From Vulcaniibacterium gelatinicum (GTDB taxonomy: Bacteria > Pseudomonadota > Gammaproteobacteria > Xanthomonadales > Xanthomonadaceae), in NCBI RefSeq assembly GCF_008033445.1, contig NZ_VNKO01000013.1, positions 27,559 through 91,558 on the forward strand: a DNA stretch of 64,000 nt, written 5' to 3'. Shown here one piece after another: positions 19,186-27,977 of the stretch. Below the pieces are notes generated by a model. That model was given only the letters and a program-made list of their open reading frames with translations. It was not told the origin of the DNA and searched no databases. Every line of letters begins with the position of its first letter. The first letter of the stretch is position 1. Both the position numbers and the translations under genes were made by a program.

Positions 19186-20171
19186 AAGGCCTCCAGCTCG
19201 GCCAGCCGGGCCTCGAGCGAGAACCGCTGCATCGGATAGGCGCGCCGCGGCGGCCGCGCCGCGGCCAGGGTGTGCAGCGCGCGCGCCAGCGCCTCGACGT
19301 CGCCGAGCGGCACCAGCGGCGTGCCGATCGCGTCGGCGAGGTGGCGCGCGCCCTGGCTGGCGGTGGCCACGATCGGCAACCCGGCCTGCATCGCCTCGAG
19401 CAGGACCAGCCCGAACGGCTCGTCGCGCGCGGCGCTGACGAAGGCGTCATAGGCCGCCAGCCAGTCCTGCGGCCGCTCGACGAAGCCCGGCAGCACGATC
19501 CGCGGGTGCCCGGCCGCGCGCGCGCGCAGCGCCTCGAGCTCGCGGCCCTGGCCGGCGACCACCAGCCACACGTCGGGCGCGTCGAGGCGGTGGAAGGCCT
19601 CGAGCAGCAGGTCGAAGCCCTTGTTGCGCTCGGCGCGGCCGAGCGCGCCGAGCACGTAGGCGTCCGCGGGGATGCCGTGCGCGGCACGCAGGCGCGCACG
19701 CGCGTCCGCGGCCGGCGCGACCGGCAGGGTCCAGTTGTCCATCTGCACCGTGTGCGCGCGCAGCCGTTCCGGGATCGCGGCGAGCTGCCACGGCGCGATC
19801 GCCACCAGCGCATCGAGCCGCGCATGCTGCTGCGGCTTGTAGGCGATGTGCAGCGTCGCCACCCGCAGGCACACCCCGTCCAGGCCGTGCAGCGCGCGGC
19901 AACCGCCGGACAGGTGCGCGTGGGCGACGTCGGGGCGCAGCCGGCGCACCCGCCGGCGCGCCTGCCAGCGTGCGAGCAGGTCGGAGACGACCTCGACCCG
20001 CACCCGCGGATCCACCCGGTGCGCGATCGCGTCCGGCCGAGGCTGCGCGCCGGCGCGGCGCAGGATCAGGGTCACCTCGTGCCCGGCCGCGGCCTGGGCG
20101 TTGGCCAGCTCCACCGCGTAGCGTTCGCTGCCGGCGAAGCGTCGGGTCAGGAGCAGATGGACGATGCGCAT
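19149..20171 (-). CDS. Family 4 glycosyltransferase
   Basis: This 340-residue GT-B enzyme has the N-terminal MRIVHLLLTRRFAGSERYAVELANA and the C-terminal donor site ALGRAERNKGFDLLLEAF and PFGLVLLEAMQAGLPIVAT, the E-x7-E motif of retaining GT4 enzymes. It should transfer a sugar from a nucleotide donor to a lipopolysaccharide core or surface glycan. It lies 6 bp after the ArnT-like gene on the same strand, so the two are likely cotranscribed, and it meets the plus-strand glycosyltransferases head-on. Donor and acceptor are not readable. Confidence 0.9.
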   Translation of the reverse strand: MRIVHLLLTRRFAGSERYAVELANAQAAAGHEVTLILRRAGAQPRPDAIAHRVDPRVRVEVVSDLLARWQARRRVRRLRPDVAHAHLSGGCRALHGLDGVCLRVATLHIAYKPQQHARLDALVAIAPWQLAAIPERLRAHTVQMDNWTLPVAPAADARARLRAAHGIPADAYVLGALGRAERNKGFDLLLEAFHRLDAPDVWLVVAGQGRELEALRARAAGHPRIVLPGFVERPQDWLAAYDAFVSAARDEPFGLVLLEAMQAGLPIVATASQGARHLADAIGTPLVPLGDVEALARALHTLAAARPPRRAYPMQRFSLEARLAELEAFYRRELAALGRG

Positions 20172-20177
20172 CGCGGT

Positions 20178-21869
20178 TCAGGGCGCGGTCGCGGCGGGCC
20201 GGCACGCGGGCGCGATCGCCTCCGGCCCGACCAGGAACCAGGTGCGGCGGTTGGCGGTGCCGACCTCCTGCGCGCGCGCGCGCAGCACGCACTCGCCCAG
20301 CGCCTCCTCGAGCACGAACAGGCGCCGATGTTCCGGCGCCTGGCGCAGCCAGGCGATGCCGGCGGCGAGCTGCTCCGGGAACGGCCGCAGGAAACCGAAC
20401 TCGGCCACCGGCCCCACCGCCTGCAGCAGGTTCTGCTCCTTCCACGCCACCAGCCCGAGTTCGGTGCGCGGCCCGGCCAGCACGCGCGCACGCTGCATCA
20501 CCGCGCGCGCCGAATTCTCGTCGTCGAGCAGCAGCGAGACGCCGCCGTACAGCAGCACGATCAGCACCGCGTAGGCCGCGGCCGCACCGGCCAGCGCACG
20601 CCGGTACAGCACCAGCTGCGCCAGCAGCATCGCTGCACCGGTGGCGAGCAGCCACTGCCACAGCGCATCGTCGCCGGGGGCCAGGCCGCGTTCGGCCTCG
20701 ATCCGCAGCTCGAACCGCGGCTCGCCGCCCAGCGCCGCCGCGCCGGCCGCGAGCAGCACCACGGCCAGCAGCGCGAACAGGCCGGCCAACACGCGCCGGA
20801 ACCACGGCCGCGCCGCGATTCCGGCCAGGTACGGCGCCGCCGCCAACGCCACCATCGGCAGCGTCGGCAGGATGTACATGTCGCGCTTGCCCGGGCTCAG
20901 GCTGAAGAACCCGACCACCAGCAGCGCCCACGCCAGCGGCAGCCACACCCGCGCCTCGCGCGCGCGCAGCGCCTCGCGCCAGCGCGGCAGCAGCCACGGC
21001 AGCGCCAGCGAGAACGGCAGCCAGCGCAGCGCGATCACCTCGAGGAAGTACCAGGCCGGCTGGTGGTGGATCCAGGCGTCGGTGTAGCGGGTGGCGGTCT
21101 GCCGGAACAGGATCTCGTGCAGGTAGGCGCGGTGTTCGGGGTTGTCGCTGGCCAGCGCGGTCGTCGCCATCGGCACCAGCCACAGCGCGATCGCGCCGAG
21201 GAACGCGAGCGCGCCCAGCGCCCAGCGGCCGCCGTTGCCGCGGCCGAGCGGCGCCAGCCCCGGCCAGCGCCGCGCGCGCATCACCCCGTACGGCAACAGC
21301 AGCAGCAGGGCCAGGAAGCCCACGCCCTTGCTGATCACGCCCAGCCCGGCGGCGAAGCAGCCCAGCCAGTACCAGCGCCACTGCGGTCCGAGCAGGGTGT
21401 GGCGCAGCAGGCCGTACACGCCGAGGGTGATGAAGAAGGTGACGGTCGGATCGATCTGCGCGCGCTTGGCCTGGTGGATGAACTGCGCGCACACCAGCAC
21501 GCCGATCGCGGCCCACAGCCCGGCGCGGGGCGACCACAGCCGCCGGCCGAGGTCGTACGTCAGCGCCAGGGTGCCGAGCGCGGCCAGCAGCGAGGGCAGC
21601 AGGAAGGCGAGGTTCCAGTCGCGCACCAGCGCGTAGGCCGCGCCGAGCAGCCAGAAGTACAGCGGCGGCTTGTCCGGGTACAGCTCCTGGCCGCGGTGCG
21701 GGAACAACCATTCGCCCGATTCCCACATCTGCTTGGCCACCAGCACGAAGCGCGGCTCGTCGGCGGGCCACGGCGCGCGCAGGCCGATGCCGAAGGCGAG
21801 CACGACGAAGGCGATGGCGAGGAACCAGAGCAGTTCGCGGCGATGTTGGTGTGCGGCGGTCGCAGTCAT
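20178..21869 (-). CDS. ArnT-like / PMT-family integral membrane glycosyltransferase (GT83)
   Basis: This 563-residue protein has about 12 hydrophobic helices. The first periplasmic loop has PWPADEPRFVLVAKQMWESGEW and LYPDKPPLYFWLLG, the conserved DE and KPP motifs of ArnT-like lipid-linked sugar transferases. It would use an undecaprenyl-phosphate sugar and modify an acceptor such as lipid A on the periplasmic side. Whether it is true ArnT (aminoarabinose) cannot be told, since no arn genes are nearby. It leads a two-gene minus-strand unit with the GT4 gene. Start ATG at 21869. Confidence 0.85.
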   Translation of the reverse strand: MTATAAHQHRRELLWFLAIAFVVLAFGIGLRAPWPADEPRFVLVAKQMWESGEWLFPHRGQELYPDKPPLYFWLLGAAYALVRDWNLAFLLPSLLAALGTLALTYDLGRRLWSPRAGLWAAIGVLVCAQFIHQAKRAQIDPTVTFFITLGVYGLLRHTLLGPQWRWYWLGCFAAGLGVISKGVGFLALLLLLPYGVMRARRWPGLAPLGRGNGGRWALGALAFLGAIALWLVPMATTALASDNPEHRAYLHEILFRQTATRYTDAWIHHQPAWYFLEVIALRWLPFSLALPWLLPRWREALRAREARVWLPLAWALLVVGFFSLSPGKRDMYILPTLPMVALAAAPYLAGIAARPWFRRVLAGLFALLAVVLLAAGAAALGGEPRFELRIEAERGLAPGDDALWQWLLATGAAMLLAQLVLYRRALAGAAAAYAVLIVLLYGGVSLLLDDENSARAVMQRARVLAGPRTELGLVAWKEQNLLQAVGPVAEFGFLRPFPEQLAAGIAWLRQAPEHRRLFVLEEALGECVLRARAQEVGTANRRTWFLVGPEAIAPACRPAATAP

Positions 21870-21923
21870 GCGCGGGATGATACGGGAGCGGAGAAGAAGC
21901 TTTTTTGGACGCGGATCGGCGCG

Positions 21924-23225
21924 TCAAAACACCTCTTTCCTCAGCCGCGCGTAGAAGAACCCGTCCATGCCGTCCTCGCCGGGCAGGCGCTGGTGGCCAC
22001 TGCCGCTGGTGCGGCCGAAGCGCGCCGGCAGCGGCTCGACGCGCGCGTCGGCGGTGCGGGCGAGGAAGGCGGCGATCTGGCGGTCGTTCTCCTCGCGCAG
22101 GAGCGAGCAGGTGGCGTACAGCAGCGCCCCGCCCGGGGCGAGCGTGGGCCACAGCGCGTCGAGCAGGCGCGCCTGGGTGCGGGTGAGCGCGGCGAGGTCG
22201 GACGCGCGGCGGTGCAGCAGCACGTCGGGCTGCCGGCGGACGATGCCGGTGGCGGTGCAGGGCGCATCGAGCAGGATCGCGTCGAAGGGCTCGCCGTCCC
22301 ACCACGCGGCCGGCACGGCGGCGTCGGCCGCGGCCAGGCGCACGCCCGCGCCCAGGCCGAGCCGTTCGAGCGTGGCGCGCACCTGCGCCAGGCGCGAGGG
22401 CTCCACGTCCAGCGCGGTCAGCCGCAGCGTCGGCTCGCGTTCGAGCAGGTGCGCGGCCTTGCCGCCGGGCGCGGCGCAGGCATCGAGCACGCGCGCGCCG
22501 GGCGCCGGCGCGAGCGCGTCGGCGACCAGCTGCGCGCTGCCGTCCTGCACCGAGACCTCGCCCGCGGCGAAGCCCGGCAGGTCGGCGACCGCGCAGCTGG
22601 CGTCCAGCCGCAGCGCATCGGGCGCGAGCGCGCTCGGCGTCGCCGCGATCCCGGCCGCGGCGAGCCGCTGCGCATAGGCTTCGGGCGTGGTCCGGCGGCG
22701 GTTGACGCGCAGCCAGGTCGGCGCGGGCTCGGCGCTGGCGGCGAAGATCGCATCGGCGTCCGCGGGCCAGTCCGCCCGCACCTGCGCGCGCAGCCAGGAG
22801 GGCCAGTCCGCGCCGGGCTCGGCCGGCGGCAGGCCCTCGCGCAGCGCACGCCGCAACAGCGCATTGACCAGGCCGGCCTGGTGCGCGCGGCCGAGCGCAC
22901 GCGCGGCCTCCACCGTGGCGTCCACCGCCGCGTGCGCGGGCAGGCCGAGCGCGAGCTGGGCGAAGCCGGCGTGCAGCAGGGCGCGCAACACGCCGTCGCG
23001 ACGCCCGAGCGGACGCGCCAGCCACTGCGCCAGCGCGGCCTCGGCGCGCGCACGCTGGCGCAGGGCGGTGAATGCGATCGCCTCCAGCAGCGCGCGGTCG
23101 CGCGGATCGGCCAGCAGCGGCAGGGCCGCGGCCAGCTCGGCCTTGAGCGAACGGCCGCGGTGCAGCACCGCGTCGAGCAGCTGTGCCGCGTGCACGCGCA
23201 GCGCCACGCCGGGCGCCGCGCTCAT
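21924..23225 (-). CDS. rsmB: 16S rRNA (cytosine967-C5)-methyltransferase RsmB
   Basis: A 433-residue RNA methyltransferase. The N-terminal 140 residues form the NusB-like RNA-binding domain ([26 protein letters not shown]). The SAM site is [15 protein letters not shown]. Motif [10 protein letters not shown] and motif [13 protein letters not shown] carry the two cysteines of m5C enzymes. The start at 23225 lies within the fmt stop (ATGA overlap), so rsmB is translated after fmt, the usual def-fmt-rsmB order. The frame runs on upstream but only as fmt antisense of meaning. It modifies 16S rRNA in the small subunit. Confidence 0.96.
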   Translation of the reverse strand: MSAAPGVALRVHAAQLLDAVLHRGRSLKAELAAALPLLADPRDRALLEAIAFTALRQRARAEAALAQWLARPLGRRDGVLRALLHAGFAQLALGLPAHAAVDATVEAARALGRAHQAGLVNALLRRALREGLPPAEPGADWPSWLRAQVRADWPADADAIFAASAEPAPTWLRVNRRRTTPEAYAQRLAAAGIAATPSALAPDALRLDASCAVADLPGFAAGEVSVQDGSAQLVADALAPAPGARVLDACAAPGGKAAHLLEREPTLRLTALDVEPSRLAQVRATLERLGLGAGVRLAAADAAVPAAWWDGEPFDAILLDAPCTATGIVRRQPDVLLHRRASDLAALTRTQARLLDALWPTLAPGGALLYATCSLLREENDRQIAAFLARTADARVEPLPARFGRTSGSGHQRLPGEDGMDGFFYARLRKEVF

Positions 23226-24142
23226 GTGCGCCTCAGGTCGGGACGGGCGTTGAGCCAGTCGGCGGCGCTGATCGCACGGCCGCCCTCGCGCTGCAGGGTG
23301 CGGATCCGCAGCACGCCCTCGCCGCAGGCCACGTCCACGCCCTCGCGCCCGGCGCGCAGCAGCGTGCCCGGCGCGGCAGCGTGGGCCTCGTCCAGCGCGA
23401 CGGCGCCGTGGATCCGCACGCGCTCGCCGGCCAGTTCGGCTTCGGCGACGGGCCAGGGATGGAACGCGCGCACCTTGTTCGCCAGCACGCGCGCCGGCCG
23501 CGTCCAGTCGAGCCTGGCTTCGTGCTTCTCCAGCTTGTGCGCGTAGGTCACGCCCTCGTCCGGCTGCGGCTGCGGCACCGGGCGCAGCCCTGCGCGCAGC
23601 AGGCCCAGGCCGTCGGCGAGCAGCTGCGCGCCGAGCTCGGCGAGGCGGTCGTGCAGCTGGCCGGCGGTCTCGTCCGCGCCGATCGGCGTGCGCCGCGAGA
23701 GCAGCACCGGGCCGGTGTCCAGGCCGCGCTCCATCTGCATCAGGCACACGCCGGTCTCGGCGTCGCCGGCCTCGATCGCACGCTGGATCGGCGCCGCGCC
23801 GCGCCAGCGCGGCAGCAGCGAGGCATGCACGTTCCAGCAGCCGTGTTGCGGGATGTCCAGCACCGCCTGCGGCAGGATCAGGCCGTAGGCGACCACGACC
23901 ATCAGGTCGGGCTGCAGCGCGCGCAGCGCGTCCCGGGTCGCGGCCGACTTGAAGTGTTCCGGCTGGCGCACCTCCAGCCCGCGCGCCAGCGCCTCGCGCT
24001 TGACCGGCGAGGGCGTGAGCGCACGGCCGCGCCCGGCAGGCCGGTCGGGCTGGGTATAGACGGCCACCACCTCGCCGCGCTGCGCGGCCACGCGCAGGCA
24101 GGGGACGGCGAACTCGGGCGTACCCGCGAAGACGATCCTCAT
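23222..24142 (-). CDS. fmt: Methionyl-tRNA formyltransferase
   Basis: A 306-residue enzyme that formylates Met on initiator t[19 protein letters not shown] opens the protein, [15 protein letters not shown] follows, and [17 protein letters not shown] is the formyl-donor site (SLLPRWRGA). The C-terminal half is the OB-like tRNA-binding domain ([21 protein letters not shown]). It lies 21 bp after def and overlaps rsmB by 4 bp, a classical operon for translation start and rRNA modification. Confidence 0.97.
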   Translation of the reverse strand: MRIVFAGTPEFAVPCLRVAAQRGEVVAVYTQPDRPAGRGRALTPSPVKREALARGLEVRQPEHFKSAATRDALRALQPDLMVVVAYGLILPQAVLDIPQHGCWNVHASLLPRWRGAAPIQRAIEAGDAETGVCLMQMERGLDTGPVLLSRRTPIGADETAGQLHDRLAELGAQLLADGLGLLRAGLRPVPQPQPDEGVTYAHKLEKHEARLDWTRPARVLANKVRAFHPWPVAEAELAGERVRIHGAVALDEAHAAAPGTLLRAGREGVDVACGEGVLRIRTLQREGGRAISAADWLNARPDLRRT

Positions 24143-24163
24143 CGCGTCGGGGACGGCCGCCGC

Positions 24164-24679
24164 CTACGCGGCCGCATGCCGCCGCTGCTTGGCCAGCTTC
24201 TTGCGCACCATCTCGCGCTTGAGCGGCGAGAGGTAGTCCACGAACAGCCGGCCCTCGAGGTGGTCCATCTCGTGCTGGATGCAGACCGCGAGCAGGCCGT
24301 CCACGTGCAGCTCGAACGGCGCCCCGGTGCGGTCGAGCGCGCGCACGGTGATCTCGTTGGCGCGGGTCACGTCGGCGAAGATCCCCGGCACCGACAGGCA
24401 GCCCTCCTGGTACACCTGCTCCCCGGCCCGGGCCGTGATCTCGGGGTTGATGAACACCAGCGGCCGGCTTTTGTCCTCGGTCACGTCAATCACCATGAAG
24501 CGCTGGTGCACGTCCACCTGGCTGGCGGCCAGGCCGATCCCGGGCGCGGCGTACATGGTCTCGAACATGTCGTCGAGCAGCCGCTGGAAGGCCGGGTCGG
24601 CCACCCGCGCCGGATCCACCGGCACGGCCTTGGTGCGCAACCGGGGATCGGGGAACTCGAGGATCGGGAGCAGGGCCAT
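24164..24679 (-). CDS. def: Peptide deformylase
   Basis: A 171-residue iron/zinc hydrolase that removes the formyl group from new proteins. Its three motifs are visible: [17 protein letters not shown] (metal-binding Cys) and [12 protein letters not shown] (HEXXH with both His ligands). Length and C-terminal basic tail ([14 protein letters not shown]) are normal. It heads the def-fmt-rsmB operon and is divergent from the LysM gene, with 145 bp between them that must hold both promoters. Confidence 0.97.
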   Translation of the reverse strand: MALLPILEFPDPRLRTKAVPVDPARVADPAFQRLLDDMFETMYAAPGIGLAASQVDVHQRFMVIDVTEDKSRPLVFINPEITARAGEQVYQEGCLSVPGIFADVTRANEITVRALDRTGAPFELHVDGLLAVCIQHEMDHLEGRLFVDYLSPLKREMVRKKLAKQRRHAAA

Positions 24680-24754
24680 GGCGGGGAAAAGGTGGCGCCG
24701 GTCACAGGCGCGGACAAGGGGGCGGGCGGTACGCGGATTGTAGCGCCCCGCGGC

Positions 24755-24785
24755 TTGCCAAGGGCTGAGGATTGTGGGCTATAGT
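24755..24785 (+). promoter_or_regulatory. Candidate sigma-70 promoter of the LysM gene
   Basis: TTGCCA (24755-24760) and TATAGT (24780-24785) are separated by 19 bp, and the gene starts at 24825 with AGGGGAG as ribosome-binding site. The spacing is two over the optimum, so the call is moderate. Confidence 0.45.
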
Positions 24786-24824
24786 CCCCCGGCAACACGG
24801 GGAAATCTCAAGGGGAGCGGGCAG

Positions 24825-25994
24825 ATGGCCTCCATGTTTAAGCGCCTTTCTCAAGGGCTGCGGCCCGCGCTGGCGGCCGCGCTGCTGACCGTGGCCGCCT
24901 ACGCCGCCGCCGTCGAGCTGCGCGAGGACCACCCGGACACCTACGTGGTCCAGCGCGGCGACACCCTGTGGGACATCGCCGGGCGCTTCCTCAAGCGGCC
25001 CTGGCTGTGGCCGGAGATCTGGCAGGCCAACCCGCAGATCCAGAACCCGCACCTGATCTACCCCGGCGACGTGATCTCGCTGGCCTACCTCAACCGCGTC
25101 GCGGTGCAGGAAGGCCCGCGCCAGGAAGCGCCGGTGAACGCGATCCCGCTCTCGGAGGTCGAGGCCTTCCTCAAGGACCTGCGGGTGGTGGACGGCTTCG
25201 ACCACCTGCCCCACGTGGTCGGGCTCGAGGAAGACCGCCTGCGCAGCAGCAAGGGCCAGGTGGCCTACGTGCGCGGCCTGTCCGGCGCCCAGCCGGGCCA
25301 GCGCTACCTGGTGGTGCGCCCGTCCCTGCGCTATACCCGGCTCGACCGCTCCGGGATGTGCTGCGACCTGCTCCACAAGGACGATCTCGATTTCCGCGGC
25401 CGGCGCACGCTCGACTTCCACCAGTACTGGACCAACGTCGTGACCCCGGACCGCGGCCACGAGCTGCTCGGCTACGAGCTGGTCAAGCAGACCACCGGCA
25501 CCGTCACCCGCGGCGAGGTCGGCGGGATCGAGGCGGCGACCCTGCTGCTCGACGACGAGGGCCGCGAGGTCCGCGTCGGCGACCGCCTGATCCCGGTCGA
25601 GGCCCAGCCCTACGACCTGCAGTTCTTTCCGCACCCGCCCAAGCAGCAGCTCGAGTACGGCCGCGCCCGCATCCTGGCCGTGGCCGACAGCCTCACCAGC
25701 GGCGGTCCGCGCGATGTGGTGGTGCTCTCGGTCGGCGCCCGCGACGGGGTGGACAACGGCACCGTGTTCTCGGTCTGGCGCGAGGGCAGCAACGTCGTGG
25801 ATCGGGTCGAGAAGGGCCCGGACCGCGAGGCCGACACGGTGTCCTTCGACGACAAGGTGCGCCTGCCCGACGAATTCGCCGGCCACGTGATGGTGTTCCG
25901 CACCTTCGACAAGGTCAGCTACGGGCTGGTGATGGAGAGCGTCAAGCCGACCCGCGTGGGCTACCACCTCAAGCATCCGGACGCGCCCTACTGA
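24825..25994 (+). CDS. LysM-domain secreted protein
   Basis: A 389-residue protein with an N-terminal signal peptide (Arg/Lys then AALLTVAAYAAA) and one LysM module directly after it (residues about 40-95: YVVQRGDTLWDIAGRFLKRPWLWPEIWQANPQI, HLIYPGD). The rest, about 280 residues, is a conserved but unnamed region with short beta segments. The layout def-divergent-LysM-dprA-smg is common in gammaproteobacteria. It probably binds peptidoglycan in the periplasm. The ATG at 24825 has the better ribosome-binding site. A second ATG at 24834 is possible. Confidence 0.9.
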   Translation: MASMFKRLSQGLRPALAAALLTVAAYAAAVELREDHPDTYVVQRGDTLWDIAGRFLKRPWLWPEIWQANPQIQNPHLIYPGDVISLAYLNRVAVQEGPRQEAPVNAIPLSEVEAFLKDLRVVDGFDHLPHVVGLEEDRLRSSKGQVAYVRGLSGAQPGQRYLVVRPSLRYTRLDRSGMCCDLLHKDDLDFRGRRTLDFHQYWTNVVTPDRGHELLGYELVKQTTGTVTRGEVGGIEAATLLLDDEGREVRVGDRLIPVEAQPYDLQFFPHPPKQQLEYGRARILAVADSLTSGGPRDVVVLSVGARDGVDNGTVFSVWREGSNVVDRVEKGPDREADTVSFDDKVRLPDEFAGHVMVFRTFDKVSYGLVMESVKPTRVGYHLKHPDAPY

Positions 25995-26019
25995 GCCGGC
26001 GCGCTCCTGCCCTGCCCCC

Positions 26020-26041
26020 GACGGCGCCGCGAGGCGCCGTC
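26020..26041 (+). terminator. Hairpin after the LysM gene
   Basis: Perfect 9-bp arms GACGGCGCC and complement with a GCGA loop, 25 bp after the stop, followed by GCCGTTTCC. It is a likely transcription terminator with a weak T tract. Confidence 0.5.
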
Positions 26042-26151
26042 GCCGTTTCCGGCCCCGCCCAGCCGCCTGCGGCACGGGCGCGGTGCTTTCCGACCCGCCA
26101 GTGCGGCCATGGCCGACACAGGGCGCCCGCATGCCGGCCTAGGGTGTGCGG

Positions 26152-27279
26152 ATGCGCCCCGACGACACCGACGCCCTGCTCCGGCTGGTCCTGTGCGCCG
26201 GGCCGCTCGCGCCGCGGCGCGCGCTGCTCGAGGGGCGCACCCCGGCCCAGGCGCTGGCGGGCGGCCCGCCCCTGTGGCGCGCGGCCGGCCTGGACCCGAT
26301 CCAGCAGCAGGCCCTGCAGGCCCCCGACCGCGCCGCGCTGGCGCGGGCCCGGGCCTGGCTCGAGGCGGCACCGGGCCGCCACCTGCTCGGCTGGCACGAC
26401 CCCGATTACCCCGCGCTGCTGCGCCGCGGCCCCAGCCCGCCGCTGGCGCTGTTCGTGGCCGGGGATCCGGCCCGGCTGTGGCATCCGGCGGTGGCGGTGG
26501 TCGGCAGCCGCGCCGCCAGCGCCGGCGGACGCGAGAACGCCGCGCGCTTCGCCGCCGCCTTCGTTCGCCAGGGCCTCGCGGTGGGCAGCGGCCTGGCCGC
26601 CGGCATCGACACCGCCGCCCACCTCGGCGCGCTGGAGGCCGGCGGGCTGACCGTGGCCGTGCTCGGCACCGGCGTGGACGTGCCCTATCCACGCAGCAAC
26701 CGGGGGCTGTACGCGCGCATCGCCGAGACCGGCGCGGTGGTCAGCGAGCACCCGCCGGGCACCCCGGCGCGGCGCGCGCAGTTCCCCAGCCGCAACCGGA
26801 TCCTGGCCGGGCTCAGCCTGGGCACCCTGGTGGTCGAGGCGGCACTGCGCTCCGGCGCCCTGATCACCGCGCGCCAGGCCGCCGAGGCCGGGCGCGAGGT
26901 GTTTGCCCTGCCGGGCTCGATCCACCACCCCCTGGCCCGCGGCTGCCATGTCCTGCTGCGCGAGGGCGCAGCCCTGGTCGAGGATCCGGAGGAGGTCGCC
27001 GCCGTGCTGGCCCCGCTCGCCGCCAGCCTGGCCGAGGCCCTGCGGGCCCGGCTCGCGGCCGCGCCGCCCGCCCCGCCGGGGCCGGCCGCGCCCGCACCGC
27101 CCGACACGCCGCTCCACCAGCGGTTGTGGAAACACCTCGGCCCCGACCCCATTTGTATGGATCAGCTGGTGGCACGCACCGGATTGACGCCCGCGGAACT
27201 GTCCTCCATGCTGCTGCTCATGGAGCTTGAGGGCCGCGTGGTTGTCGAACACGGCCGCTACACCCGCAAGGCATCCTGA
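26152..27279 (+). CDS. dprA: DNA-processing protein DprA
   Basis: A 375-residue protein that loads RecA on incoming single-stranded DNA in natural transformation. The Rossmann-like DprA domain is clear: VAVVGSRAASAGGRENAARF, VGSGLAAGIDTAAHLGAL, TVAVLGTGVDVPYPRSNRGLY, SEHPPGTPA, FPSRNRILAGLS and VVEAALRSGALITARQA. A C-terminal winged-helix part follows (LHQRLWKHLGPDPICMDQL). The ATG at 26152 has AGGG 7 nt before it. A GTG two codons earlier is also open. It is followed 34 bp later by smg. Confidence 0.96.
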   Translation: MRPDDTDALLRLVLCAGPLAPRRALLEGRTPAQALAGGPPLWRAAGLDPIQQQALQAPDRAALARARAWLEAAPGRHLLGWHDPDYPALLRRGPSPPLALFVAGDPARLWHPAVAVVGSRAASAGGRENAARFAAAFVRQGLAVGSGLAAGIDTAAHLGALEAGGLTVAVLGTGVDVPYPRSNRGLYARIAETGAVVSEHPPGTPARRAQFPSRNRILAGLSLGTLVVEAALRSGALITARQAAEAGREVFALPGSIHHPLARGCHVLLREGAALVEDPEEVAAVLAPLAASLAEALRARLAAAPPAPPGPAAPAPPDTPLHQRLWKHLGPDPICMDQLVARTGLTPAELSSMLLLMELEGRVVVEHGRYTRKAS

Positions 27280-27313
27280 TCCCTAACGCGCCCCAGAGCG
27301 CAGGCCGGGGGAA

Positions 27314-27808
27314 ATGAAAGAGAGCATCCTGGACGTCCTGCTGTACCTGTTCGAACACTACTTCACCAACGACGCCTCCCTTCCGCCGCTGGACGACGGC
27401 GATTCCCTCCACAACAGCCCGCTGTTCCAGGAACTGACCGCGGCCGGGTTCAGCCCCGCCGAGATCGACAAGGCCTTCGACTGGCTCGACGCGCTGGCCG
27501 AGCAGCGCCCCGAGCTGGCCCCCGCCCGTCGCGGCGGCCCCACCCGCGTGTTCCACGGCCCCGAGCTGGACAAGCTCGACCTGGAGGCGCGCGGCTTCCT
27601 GTTGTTCCTGGAGCAGCACGGCATCCTGACCCCGGAGCAGCGTGAGCTGGTCCTGGATCGGGCGATGGCCCTGGACCAGGAGCAGGTCGCCCTGGACGAC
27701 CTGAAGTGGGTGGTGCTGCTGGCCCTGTTCAACCAGCCCGGCAGCGAGGCCGCCTACGCCTGGATGGAAACCCAGATGTTCCTGGACGAGCCCGAACCGG
27801 TGCACTGA
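27314..27808 (+). CDS. smg: Smg family protein (DUF494)
   Basis: A 164-residue protein starting [17 protein letters not shown], the strongly conserved DUF494/Smg N-terminus, with an acidic helical body ([25 protein letters not shown]). Smg is found between dprA and topA in most gammaproteobacteria, exactly as here. Its cellular role is not established. Ribosome-binding site GGGGGAAATG is near the start. Confidence 0.93.
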   Translation: MKESILDVLLYLFEHYFTNDASLPPLDDGDSLHNSPLFQELTAAGFSPAEIDKAFDWLDALAEQRPELAPARRGGPTRVFHGPELDKLDLEARGFLLFLEQHGILTPEQRELVLDRAMALDQEQVALDDLKWVVLLALFNQPGSEAAYAWMETQMFLDEPEPVH

Positions 27809-27809
27809 C

Positions 27810-27838
27810 CGGGCCTGCGCCCAGGCCCGTGCTTGACA
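27810..27838 (+). promoter_or_regulatory. Hairpin after smg and perfect -35 before topA
   Basis: An 8-bp stem CGGGCCTG/CAGGCCCG (27810-27829) with a 4-nt loop lies right after smg and is closely followed by TTGACA (27833-27838). No good -10 is seen at 16-18 bp, so the topA promoter is only suggested. The remaining 140 bp before topA show nothing else. Confidence 0.35.
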
Positions 27839-27977
27839 CGGCGGGCCGCCGCGTGATTCCACTGTAAAAAGACCCCGACGCCCGTGGCCCCCCGCGCCCC
27901 GGGCGTTGCCTTCTGTGCCGCCCGTGCCGCGCCGCCGCTTGCGCCGGCCGCCGCCCCGCCTCCCCGAGCCCCCGCGC